Assembly (NCBI GenBank): GCA_032158125.1 | Contig: JASKOT010000061.1 | Location: 1 to 36,815, forward strand | Source of the DNA: Papiliotrema nemorosa | Lineage: Eukaryota > Basidiomycota > Tremellomycetes > Tremellales > Rhynchogastremaceae | Reading direction: 5' to 3' | DNA: 36,815 bases | Part shown: piece after piece, positions 19,353-29,087 of the stretch | Layout of the letters: each line of letters starts with the position of its first letter | Numbering within the stretch: the stretch's first letter is position 1 | Notes under the pieces: model-generated | Database searches by the model: none | What the model was told of the DNA's origin: nothing | The model's input: only the letters and a program-made list of their open reading frames with translations | Program-made: the position numbers and the translations under genes

Positions 19353-20823
19353 ATGCGATTCCCCATCACCATCACCGCTGCCGCCTCGATTCTCTTCGCC
19401 CTCGCGACGCCCACCGCGGCTCGATACGACCTTGCAGCTCGAGACGACGCGCAAAACACCACCATCACTGTAGCTCAAATCAACTCGACCTCTATAGAAG
19501 AAGAAGAGGAGTGCGATGATGACGACGAGCTGGCCTCGGGGTCGGTGAGCAGTAGCGTGAACCTTTCGTCGGCCACTTCGTCGTCCGCAGTGACCTCCCC
19601 AACTGCAGGCTTGAGCGAGGAAGAGGAAGAATGTGATGAGGATGATGAGATGCCCGAAGAGGGAGCAGATGATGACGAAGATTGTGATGAAGAGGATGAG
19701 GATGACAATGCCGATGATGCCGATGAGGAGGATTGCGAGGACGAAGAGGTCGATGCGACACCAAGCAGTGGCGGAGCCGGCCCGAGTCCATCTGCGTCGA
19801 AAGCTGCGACTGGTGGATCGACGACTACCGGCGATGCAAATGCCGACGACACTGCCAGCCCTTCTCCCGTTGCCTCTAACAAGGTGTTGGCTGCCGCTCA
19901 ATCGTCCACCTCGGACCCTGCTGCTGCTGCTGCCACAGACGATGCAGACTGTGCCACTGTGGGTTATCATCCGAAAGCTGACGCTGAACGCAGCCTACTA
20001 CCGTATATGTCACCGTGACTGAGACCGTTGGAGCATCAGCTCAGACTGGGAACGCCAATGGCCAAGCCAATGTTGGGAACCAAGCCAATGTTGCCCCTCA
20101 AGGGACCTCCAGTGCAGCTGCAAAGGCATCCACCAGTGCTGCCAGTGCCGGTCAAGCTTCCACTGGCCAGGCCTCTAGCAACCAGGGCACCGATGATGAT
20201 GACGAGGACGAGGAGGATTTGGTATGTTTAAGCTCATCCGTGTATCACTCTAACCTTAAGCCATGGTGCGATGACGAGGAAGAGGAAACCTCCCCGAGCG
20301 TGTCCTCTTCTGCCACGACGGAGTCACCTACCGCTTCTGGCGCAGCCGGTCAAGTCGTTGGCGAAGACGAAGAATGTGACGAAGACGAGGCCGAGGACGC
20401 AGATGACGAGGATGAGGAAGATTGCGACGAAGAGTAAGTGTTCTCGCTAGATTCAAACTAAATGTCAGCATCCCGGAAGTCAGTGCATCTTCATCTGTCA
20501 GTGGAGCCGCCTTTGCGACCACCAATGCCACGTCTGCAAACTTGATTGCCAACGCCACGTGAGTTCATCATAGTCTTGAACGTGCCCTGACAATCAGTTC
20601 GTCAACTTCTGCTTACGTTGCCGCCTCCAGCTCGGCTTCGATTGAGGTCAGCTCGAGCGCCATGCCCGTGTTCATTGTCGCTCCAAGTGCATCGGCTTCG
20701 GAATCGGCCATCGGCTCCCACTCGGAGTCGGCCGCAGCAGCATCATCAGACGCAGGTGTCACGGTCACCGCAAAGGATGCTGTCATTACAGGACGAAGAA
20801 GGGCGATCGTCTGGAGGGGCTAG
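19353..20823 (+). CDS. Secreted Ser/Ala-rich protein with Cys-centred acidic repeats (440 aa, 5 exons)
   Basis: The N-terminus MRFPITITAAASILFALATP is a clear signal peptide. The mature chain alternates Ser/Ala/Thr-rich spacers with acidic runs, nearly all of which hold one cysteine: EEEEECDDDDE, EEEEECDEDDE, DDDEDCDEEDEDD, DEEDCEDEE, PWCDDEEEE, EDEECDEDEAED and EEDCDEE. Counting DADCAT there are eight Cys. Introns of 35, 39, 35 and 39 nt are needed, and two of them cut beside acidic repeats. There is no GPI-type hydrophobic tail; it ends AVITGRRRAIVWRG. No family is recognised. Cation binding or a wall/extracellular acidic polymer is a guess from composition. Confidence 0.7.
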
Positions 20824-20933
20824 AGCGGAATAAAACCATGACAATCCTTATATACCCTCACAACGCTAGTCGTAGTGATTCCATCTCGTTGATACATTGA
20901 CATGCTTGATGCATCGGTGAACAAACGGGAAAG

Positions 20934-21448
20934 CTATCCACAAGTAGCGCGGCAAGAGTCGACAGCTAAAGTCGTCAGCGATTTCTCAGCGAGGCCGAGG
21001 GCGGAAACTTACTTCCACCACCTCGGATGTCTCTCATAGACATGAAGCCTCCTCCTCCTCCACCACCACCACCACCACCACCACCACCACCACCACCACC
21101 ACCTCGACCACCTCCGCCGCCGGATCCACCACCGCCGCCCCAGCTTCCGCTGCCTCCTCCCCCGGGGCCTCGTCCTCCTCCCCCTGCCCCCCCTCCTCCT
21201 CCACCGCGAGGAGCTGCTCCAGAGCCTTTTGCAGCAGGTCTAGAGTTAGGATCGGCAAATGCTGGGTGGTGGATCATGGGCTGTATGGTTAGCAACAAGA
21301 AACCTCCACGACTCACCAGTAGCAGCGTTTGCCAGAAGAGAAACACCATCAGATACCACGACTTGGCATAGTCTTTGAATCGCACACTCAGCGGGCGCGC
21401 TGTAAGTGTTCCCGATGCCGATACGTATGTGGGAGCTTTGGCCGACAT
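20934..21448 (-). CDS. Selenoprotein K/G-family ER membrane protein, Cys form (143 aa, 3 exons)
   Basis: Starts MSAKAPTYVSASGTLTARP and has a single membrane segment YLMVFLFWQTLLL. After a 36-nt intron follows PMIHHPAFADPNSRPAAKG, then a long Gly-rich tail with GSGSWGGGGG and up to about 20 consecutive Gly, encoded by a GGT/GGA repeat. A 47-nt intron with perfect GTAAGT donor leads to the final residues TVDSCRATCG. Layout (short luminal N-terminus, one span, Gly-rich cytosolic tail) fits the SelK_SelG family, whose members act in ER stress and ER-associated degradation. Animals carry selenocysteine near the C-terminus; here cysteines occupy the end and no Sec is needed. Similarity is in layout more than in exact residues. 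Confidence 0.6.
21048..21103. repeat. CCA/CCT trinucleotide microsatellite encoding polyglycine
   Basis: A nearly pure (CCA)n tract on the plus strand, coding on the minus strand for the Gly run in the SelK-like protein. Likely length-polymorphic by slippage; a multiple of three keeps the frame. Confidence 0.85.
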
Positions 21449-21664
21449 GATGTTGGATATCACAGAGGTGACACGGTGGATGGATAGAAGGGAGTGAGGT
21501 TTGGGTGGGTTGAGTGGCAAAGGCCGATTTCGGGGCGGTTTGAGGTCTGTTGTTGTTGTTTGTGCAGCAACCATCTGCATCGTTCGTACTGGAACTGCAT
21601 ATCACTCGGTATAGACGGTCGTCTGGAATCTAAAAAGTTCACGACTGATCTAGTCTCCGATTCT
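21449..21664. promoter_or_regulatory. Divergent SelK-like / RHO3 promoter
   Basis: 216 bp between the two start codons, so both promoters must overlap. An in-frame ATG at 21580 upstream of the SelK-like start would give a hydrophilic extension and is considered leader. No TATA box seen. Confidence 0.45.
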
Positions 21665-22610
21665 ATGGCTCCAAAGCCCGTACGTCAAGCTTAGCGACAT
21701 TATCCCTTCTGACTCGATAGATCACCCGCAAGCTCGTCGTCTTGGGTGATGGTGCTTGTGGCAAGGTGAGCCGGTTCAGTATGATGGTTCTGATCTCAGA
21801 CATCGCTATTGACTGTATTTACCAAAGGTCTGCATGTGCCCCTCTAGGACAATGGTACGAGAGCTGACACTGGAAGGCTACTTCCCTACCTCATAGTAAG
21901 TCTACTTTCAAGTCGTCACTGATCACAGTGAACCAACTGGCAGGTGCATGGCAAGGCTTTCGATGACCAAGCAGTGTTTGAAAACTATGTCGAGGTGCTG
22001 CAAGTAGATGATCAAGCTGTGGAACTGAGTTTGTGGGATACAGCTGGTATGCACTTTGAATATCAACCCTACTAATATGCAGGACAGGAAGAGTTTGACC
22101 GCCTGAGGTCCCTCTCTTATGCAGACACCCATGTGGTGATGCTCTGCTTTTCCGCAAGTGACCCTTTGGCTGACACGCAATCCCACGGGCTGAGCATTTA
22201 GGTCGACTCCCCTGTGTCGTTAGAGAATGCGGAAAGCAAATGGATCCAAGAGATCCACGAACACTGCGCGGGTGTCAAGCTCATCCTCATAGGTAAAATG
22301 TCCCCTTTGCCGCGCTTACCTGTCAGCTCTCAAATGCGACCTGCGTGAGGACCCCAAAATCAAGGACAAGCTGTCCCGGCGGTCCCTGCATCCTGTAACG
22401 TATGACGAGGGCTTGGCAGTCGCAAGGAGAATCAAGGCGACTCGGTATCTAGAGTGCTCGGCAAAGCACAATAGAGGAGTGCAAGAGGCGATTCTCGAAG
22501 CTGCACGGGTGTCGTTGGGGACGAAAGCAAGAGGAGGATCTGGACTTGCATTGGGCGAACATCTCGGTGGGGAGGGTATGCTGAAAGGGTGTCAATGTGT
22601 TGTCATGTAG
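21665..22610 (+). CDS. RHO3: Rho3-type small GTPase (211 aa, 9 exons)
   Basis: Rho-family GTPase for polarised growth and exocytosis; yeast Rho3 acts on formins and the exocyst. After splicing: [20 protein letters not shown] (P-loop), [20 protein letters not shown] (switch I), [20 protein letters not shown] (G3/switch II), ALKCDLRED (G4) and ECSAK (G5). The end CQCVVM is a CaaX box with a neighbouring Cys that could be palmitoylated. [18 protein letters not shown] is closer to Rho3 than to Rho1 or Cdc42. Exons 3-5 are only 28, 19 and 11 nt. Two of the eight introns need GC donors (21940-21974 and 22154-22201). The spliced length of 636 nt is in frame. The Rho3 subfamily call is from memory of switch II and following residues. 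Confidence 0.9.
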
Positions 22611-22786
22611 AAACAACCCAGGGATATCCGGCCGTAGTCGTGCGTGGCCGCTGCTCGTGTGGGGGGGGAAGCTGCGGCTGCGAGAGACGAGGCGCAGGGC
22701 AAGAGAGGCGTAGCAGGGTCATGTCGTTATGCGTAGCAAGCATCCCTGCCTTCCCCTCTGATATCAACAATTTACATCTCGTTGCC

Positions 22787-22794
22787 TATAAAAA
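22787..22794 (+). promoter_or_regulatory. TATA box upstream of XPT1-like gene
   Basis: TATAAAAA lies 137 bp before the XPT1-like ATG, within the 320-bp gap after RHO3. The gap otherwise is G/C-rich with no further gene. One of the few recognisable TATA elements in front of a gene in this window. Confidence 0.55.
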
Positions 22795-22930
22795 GCATCC
22801 TCGAACCCATTCCACCCCATGTCATTATAGCATCCCATTTGAATCACCTCTTGAGGATCAACAATCATCTCGTGTACCAATCTCGGGCGCCAAGCGACTG
22901 ACAGCAGTCAGTCACACGACATCCAGAGCC

Positions 22931-25386
22931 ATGAGTGCTCTCCCAAACCTCCCATCTTCAGAGGCGTTTGCTTCCTCTTTTAGTCCGCAATCGCCTTCAA
23001 CTCCCACACGAGCAAGACGATCGCGCTCTCCGCGGCCTCGCGAACCGGGACAGCCTCCTCGATCACACGCTCCTAGGTCGTTTCGAAATGTCCTCTCACC
23101 TCGTATACTATCTCCCGTCATCTTGTGGGCGCTGGTCGTCTACATGGTCCATCATTTTATAATACCTCTCCCTCTCCCCTCCCTCCCCTCGCGTCCACCC
23201 AAACCATCTGCTGCGGCATACTTTCTCTCAACATCGTTTCCTCCCCCTCCGAATCGACTCGGCGACGACTCATTGGACTCAAAAGACCCACGGTATAGAC
23301 CCCTCGTCCCTCTGCCACCACCCGAAGCCCCCTTTCCCCGTTTACGCCCGACACGGTTTCTCCCTCCACGATGCATGGAGCAGTGGTTTGCAGACGGAGA
23401 GACCACGTGTGGTGCTGCCGACCTCGGGCCCGAGGAGACGCTGGACGTCACTTGGTTGTGGGTCAATGGAACAGATCCCAAATGGAGAGACGCCCTGATT
23501 GCTGCACGGAAGGAAGCTGGAGTCTACTCGCCAGATCACCACTTTCGAGAACAAAACGAATTGAAGTACTCGATGCGATCGGTCCTTGCTGCGCTCCCTG
23601 GAAAGGTCAGGACGATGCATTTGATCACGGCGGATCTGCCTGTCACAGAGGAAGATGCTCATCTCATCCCTTCCAACTACGATGCCCCGTGGCGGCTGGC
23701 TCAGGCGCCAGTCTGGCTCGACTATTCGAAACGCGATCCGGCTTCCCCTTGGCATCCAAAATTTGGCAGATCGTACCCTAGCTTACGATACGCAGCACAC
23801 TCGGAGATCTTCCACCTGCCGACGTATGACCGTGATGGAAACCCGCTAGAGATTGGCGAGCACGAGTGGAAAGAGGAGCAATGGAGGGCCAAGGCTCTGC
23901 CAAGCTTCAATTCCATGGCGATAGAGAGCAGGATCGGTTGGCTACAGGGTTTGGCTGATGTGTCATTGTCACTGAACGACGACTTCTTCCTCTTGCTGCC
24001 ACATTCAGTGTCCGACTTTCACTCTCCTCTCTACGGCTCGGTTTTCCGATTCGATCCCAATGTAGGTCAAGAATTTGATGCCGGCTGATGGTAGTACTAT
24101 CAACAAGTCCAACCAAAGCTCGATCCAAAACTCTTTCACGAGGCGGGAGAGAACGGAGGATTGTATCATGCCAATTGGCTGCTGTCCCAGCGATTCCCCA
24201 AGCGACTTCGACCGTATTTCGCGCATGTGCCCAAAGTTATTACTCGAGGGCTACATCACGAAGCGAGTTTGATGTTTGCCGAGGCGATTACCGTCAGTAC
24301 TGCAAGACGATTCCGAGAGCTCGACGTGGGACATGGAGATGTCCAAATGCAATGGCTCTTGTCGGCTCTGAGGGTGGGTTGTGTGTTTGACTGACGCTGA
24401 TGGCAGGTTGAGAGGTGGAGAGAGGCTCTGTTATGGACCTATGTCGTCGCCAACATTGGCCGTCGAGGGTTTTGGGCTGCAGACGCTCGAACCGAGATCG
24501 AAGAAATGTTTGGACTCACTCCAGAAGACATCGACGTCATCAAGATCGAGGTGCATCGGGGAGAGCGATGGACACTCGAGCAAGGTCGTATGAACAAGGT
24601 GTTTGAACAGGCCGGATGGGCACCTCCAAAAGCGACCGACTTTTTGTTCTGTAAGCACGGAAAGTGGTGTCTCAACTGACCACAGCCTCGATGGACGGGC
24701 ACATCCCTTCGTTGCCGCGACCTGGTACTCCTCCTTCCAATGATAAATGCATCCTCGATTTGGAGCGCTGCTTTGGCGGATTCTGGACCCGAAACGACAA
24801 TGTCACATCAGCCGACATGTTTACCCGTCTCACTTTTCAATATCCCGAATGCGGAGATTGCAGTGGGTCGAATGGTAGTAACCCTGCTAATGATAGTGAT
24901 CATGGCCCTTATTACGGCCTCTGGTCCTCTTGGATTATCGGCATTCTTACCGCCCAAAGGGACCACTTACAAGAATCGACCCAGTACGACAATGCCTCGA
25001 TACCTTCCTCCGCCGCATCTCCCTCTCACTCCGACTTGGCAAGAAGCAGACTTTTCTCTCGAGAGCGTTCTCTCCACGACCTCACTACCCGAGGAAGAAG
25101 TCGATTTGAGACAATACACCATGAAGCTGCTGTCGCGGTATCAATATCTATCTGGTGGGTTGGCCTCGTCAAGCAGCTCTGACATCTAGGCCATTCGCCG
25201 CACCATTTCCACATGCTTACGACTCCCGAACACGCAACTCGAGTGTTTCGAATGATCGACAACAACCCCCGTGTATCAATACTTGGACTAAATGACGATA
25301 TAGTGAAAGGTTACGATGAAGTGGTGGCCACCATGCAAGAGTGGTTTGAACGTAAATGGCCGAAAAAGGCTGCATGGGAGAGATAG
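22931..25386 (+). CDS. XPT1: Stealth-domain glycosyl-phosphotransferase, Xpt1-like (761 aa, 6 exons)
   Basis: In Cryptococcus, Xpt1 transfers xylose-1-phosphate to mannose on Golgi glycoproteins; this is the best match I know. Type II topology: a short Arg/Ser/Pro cytosolic part, then one membrane anchor [19 protein letters not shown] (about residues 58-76). Stealth motifs in order: CR1 [19 protein letters not shown]2 [20 protein letters not shown] through [19 protein letters not shown] and [14 protein letters not shown]3 [16 protein letters not shown], and CR4-like [10 protein letters not shown] near the end. A second hydrophobic segment, [17 protein letters not shown], follows CR3. Five introns of 33-35 nt. 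The frame is open upstream to 22589 but overlaps RHO3 and lacks a leader-like start, so ATG 22931 was chosen. Substrate specificity (xylose) is inferred from the lineage. Confidence 0.85.
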
Positions 25387-25525
25387 AAGAGGTCATCAAG
25401 GGTATGCATTAGGTATGCATCATTGGCGCATCTAGCGCACCTTTGCAAAGAATGCTGCACACGCATCAAGCGGATACAAGACTGTTCGAAGGGGTATCGT
25501 GAAAATGGTCGTGACTGATTATGAT

Positions 25526-26682
25526 CTAGCAATCCCGAAGGTTGACTGGGATCAGTTGGGCACGATGCAAGTGACCTACAGTAGGATCCCATCGAGTAGG
25601 CGTTCTTGTTTTGCATCCAACCGTTGCAGTATTGGTACAAGTAGTCGAGATTGTTTTGGGCGTGACAGTTGCCTTGCCACTTTGCGGCCATGGCATCGCC
25701 AACAGTCATTCCTTTTCGCCATCCGTTGTATGCTCCGATGGCCTGGAGTCAGAAAAGTCATGTTTGATCACTCACGGCAAAGACGTTGCCCCCGTTGGAA
25801 TCGATCATCTGTCGGAAGAGCTGAGCACCTCGTCTGATGTTGTAGTCGACGTCCCAGCAGCTACATTCAGCGATAGCTTGACCGTCTCACTCACTTGTGA
25901 CCAGGTTCGCAATTGGGCGGAGCGATCTGCATCAGACCGGCTTCACCGTTGCCTCCGGTAGCGCCGGCATTACAGGTAGACTCTTGCATGGCGAAAGAGG
26001 CCAACATGATGGGGTAGACGTTGAATTCCTTTCCATATTGCTTGAATTTATTAATGTACGACGAGCAGGGGGCAAAGACTCCAGTATCGTCCAGATCGGC
26101 AGCGATCAGTTGATTAATCGTAACATGCGGCGGTGACCACCCTCCTCCGTTGAGACCGCAGTTGAGCCAATCTTCCGAGCCGTTGGGTTCACCATCGGTG
26201 GCACCAGACCAGCCGCAGGCAGAGTCGGTCACAGCGAGCACACCCCAGTGAGCGCTGTTTCCTGCATCGTTGCCCGAGTCGCCCGAATTGTCGAGAGTGG
26301 GCGAAGGAGAAGGAGCAGGAGGAGCAGAGGAGGATTCTGGTTGCCAGTCCTGCGTCGAGGAAGGAGGAGGTGGTGGTGGTGCAGCAGCAGAAGAGACTAC
26401 CGTGGCGGCGTCAGAGGTACGTGCGGCAGACGATGCCACGGCAGAGGACAATGAGGGTTTGGATTGACCTCGAGGTCGACATTGCTGGCCTCGTTTGTTG
26501 ACGGTTCGTTTAATGGCTCGATGGGCATCGGCATGGGCTTGGTTGGTTCGAGCGGTCAATGCGGCGTGATCCTCTTGCGACTGGCGCACGGCGAGGTGAC
26601 GATGTCGAAGGTGGGCTGGCTGACCATGAGACGCGAGCGCGGGGATCAAGGTTGCCAGTAGGGCGAAGGAGGAGAAGAGCAT
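25526..26682 (-). CDS. Secreted lytic-transglycosylase/lysozyme-like protein (351 aa, 4 exons)
   Basis: A signal peptide MLFSSFALLATLIPALAS is followed by a basic region with KR sites, then a Ser/Pro-rich linker (residues about 80-145). The C-terminal domain carries SLT/GH23 lytic transglycosylase signatures: MLASFAMQESTCNAGATGG with the catalytic-type Glu, GLMQIAPP, and AAIGAYNGWRKG (the AYNxG motif). Such enzymes cleave peptidoglycan in bacteria; eukaryotic relatives are goose-type lysozymes. The domain has about six Cys, suiting an extracellular fold. Introns of 34, 33 and 34 nt; the last gives the end SYFNLRDC, while without it the frame would continue another 60 or so residues. The enzyme activity and target are unproven; antibacterial use is inference. 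Confidence 0.75.
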
Positions 26683-27463
26683 GGCGGGTTGTGGTGTTTT
26701 GGTGGGGGTTGAGGATGGGGAGCGAGAAAGGGATCGAAGACTTGCTTCGACTCTGGGTGTTGGGGTTCTCAAAGAGCGTGGGGATTCAGTCGAGGCTTGA
26801 CAGCGTAGGGTTCACGGGCCGACCAACAAGTGTACAGCTATAGAGAAAACGAGTGAACGGTCAAGGATGAGTAAAAGAGTGACTATGAGATGAACGAGGG
26901 TGAGGGATGGGATGGGATGGGATGGGTTGTTGTCGTCGAAACGGGAGGATATGTGATGGCACAAAGGGGTAGCCGAGCAGAACGAGGGGGGCTGTAACAT
27001 CATCATCATCCCACCCTTGGCACTTGGCTCCATGCAACCCTTCATATAAGTTATCCGCTGCATGTACCCTGTGCTCCTGCTTGGCTATTTGACGAATATC
27101 CTATGCATAGATATCCTACATGGCCCTATCATCCACCTTGCCTTGCTGTGCGATCCGTAGCAAAACACAAGACGCGTAGGGTGCTACATGGCGCTAAATG
27201 CTACAATACCCCCCCCCCCCCCCTGATGGTGTGTGTTTCACATTTAGTTCCCTCTTGGAAGAATTGCCACTTTGGGATGGCGTGTCACAGGTGGGTGGGT
27301 GGCGAATTTTCCTATGGCTTGGCAATGACCAGGTGGCCCACTTCAGCCATCTATCTACCTTCATTCCAGGCCAAAAGCATACACTAATCCGGAGCACCTT
27401 GGTGTATCGACGATGATCTGCATAAAAAGTCGTCTCAATCTACATACAACTCTCTGTCGTCAT
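26683..27463. other. Intergenic region with simple repeats
   Basis: 781 bp upstream of the transglycosylase-like gene and downstream of CSN5. It contains a (GGGAT)n microsatellite (26904-26926), CATCATCATCATC at 26999-27011 and a run of 15 C (27209-27223). Several short frames on both strands are not gene-like. Confidence 0.5.
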
Positions 27464-28950
27464 TCATAATACACCTTGGGCGGCACCCCGCGCCTGGTCA
27501 GGCGAGATTACACTGGCCAAGGGGGTGTTGAACAGTCGGTCCTTCAAGACTTGTCCGACGATACCACTCTGCGCCTCGGCTGCGATTCGCATACTATTCA
27601 CGTCAGCAAGACCGCCGATGCGACCCGCCAACTCGGCACTTGCCTATCCCTGGCTGCCTTGTTCAGCGGAGTCTCCACGTCTGATAGACTGGCTTTTTCC
27701 AGGTTCTTGCCCTTCACGTCGGCGTCTTCGTCTGTCGAGTTGACCTTGAGAGCCGCATGGTGCTTGTCGAGATCTCTCGCCGCATCGACCACCTTTTCCG
27801 AAAGATCCTTGACCTGAGAGGTGACGTATGCTCGATTCTATCGTGAGCTCTACATGAGTGAGGCAGACTCACCGATACGACCAGGCTCTGGCTCAGGGTC
27901 GCTACCCAGTACTTGTTCCACAAGAGACCCAGAATCTGCTCATCCATCTTGGTCTTGTAAATCTCAATCTTGAGCTGGTAGTATTGATTGGCGTGAACAC
28001 CGAAATCTTCAATCTTATCCTTGGGAATAGACTGATAGCTCGACGCAGACGTCGAAGACGGGACGTACCCCTGCGATCAGTGTTATAGTGGCGTGAAAGT
28101 ACCTCTGGATATGTTCTGAAAGCGCCAATCTCGACCTTTCCAGCAGAGACAGTCCTATTCGGGTCGATCTGGGCTCAGCAGCGGGCCTGAGGTACTTCGG
28201 TAGACTTACAACCACCGCCAGGTAGGGATCGCTCCATTTCTGATTCGTATCCTGCGTGTTGACGTCGATACCGGAAAGCCAGCAACCATACCCCGGGTGA
28301 CTGATATTAGCTTTTCCACAACCCACACGAGTTGACCTACGAATGGTACCATCCCCGCAGCATTTCGTTCCGTCCGGTTTGACCTAGCGCTGTTTGAAAG
28401 GTCGACATGTATTCATATGCCTAGTATGAGCACAGTTGGTATAGCGCTCGACGACCCACCTCGTTTCCTGCATTCACTCGGGTCTCTGTTCCCTGAACAG
28501 GCAAAGCTGCAGCATCCATGATCCAGAAGGTGCCGTCTCGCACTTTACCATACATGACGCCCATGATCTCGTACTGCCCCCCTGATCGGGCGTGGATCAC
28601 CTGGACGTCAGGGGAGGAACCGAAGCGTCGACGTACCATCTTGATCAGAGCAACGGCCGAGATCTTCACAGTGTGAAAGTAGTGCGGGCTACCTATTAGC
28701 TGTCGAAGAGCAATGGGCAGATTCATATCCTTGATTAGACCAGGCAAGGAATAGTCATGGACGATATGATCAGGAAATTAAGCTCACTCGGTCGACCATG
28801 GCGAAGCGTTGAGAAGCTCCCGTTCCTGCTCTGGGGAGTATTGGTAAAGGGCATCGAGGGGGTCTAGAAGCTACCAGGTGAGCCACAGTATCACACACGA
28901 CCCACCTTGATGTCATTATTGATCTCAAAGGTCTTTTGAGCGACATCCAT
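27464..28950 (-). CDS. CSN5: CSN5/JAB1, catalytic subunit of the COP9 signalosome (359 aa, 10 exons)
   Basis: Zn metalloprotease that removes Nedd8/Rub1 from cullins. The MPN+ domain shows [33 protein letters not shown] (the JAMM Glu), [14 protein letters not shown], then [16 protein letters not shown], an intact JAMM motif HxHPG(x7)SxxD. It goes on with [27 protein letters not shown] and, in the C-terminal half, [20 protein letters not shown]. The HSH is itself split by an intron. Nine introns: 99 nt for the second, 32-50 nt for the others. The last (27594-27643) has a GC donor (AG|GCAAGT). After that splice the end reads [15 protein letters not shown] and on to a stop at 27464. Catalytic residues look complete, so it should be active. 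Confidence 0.92.
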
Positions 28951-29087
28951 GGTGAGTGGTAGTTGGGTAGTGGAAGGTGGTTGACTGGATGACGGGGTGA
29001 AGGAGGGTCGGACATCGCCGCCTAATGACAATATTTACAGCAAAAGTTACAAAAGTTGACATCCTTCACCTTGAACACCAACGCACC
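28951..29087. promoter_or_regulatory. Divergent CSN5/RRP9 promoter
   Basis: Only 137 bp between start codons, so leaders and core promoters are very short. No recognised motif beyond generally AT-richer sequence near 29030-29060. Confidence 0.45.

Noticed and set aside
19278..19970. 230-codon minus-strand frame with hydrophobic segments
   Set aside because: Antisense of the acidic-repeat exon; GAG/GAC codon repeats read backwards give leucine, valine and isoleucine codons that look membrane-like.
22589..22930. In-frame N-terminal extension of the XPT1-like protein
   Set aside because: Would overlap the RHO3 stop, has Cys/Gly-rich non-conserved sequence and lies partly upstream of a TATA box.
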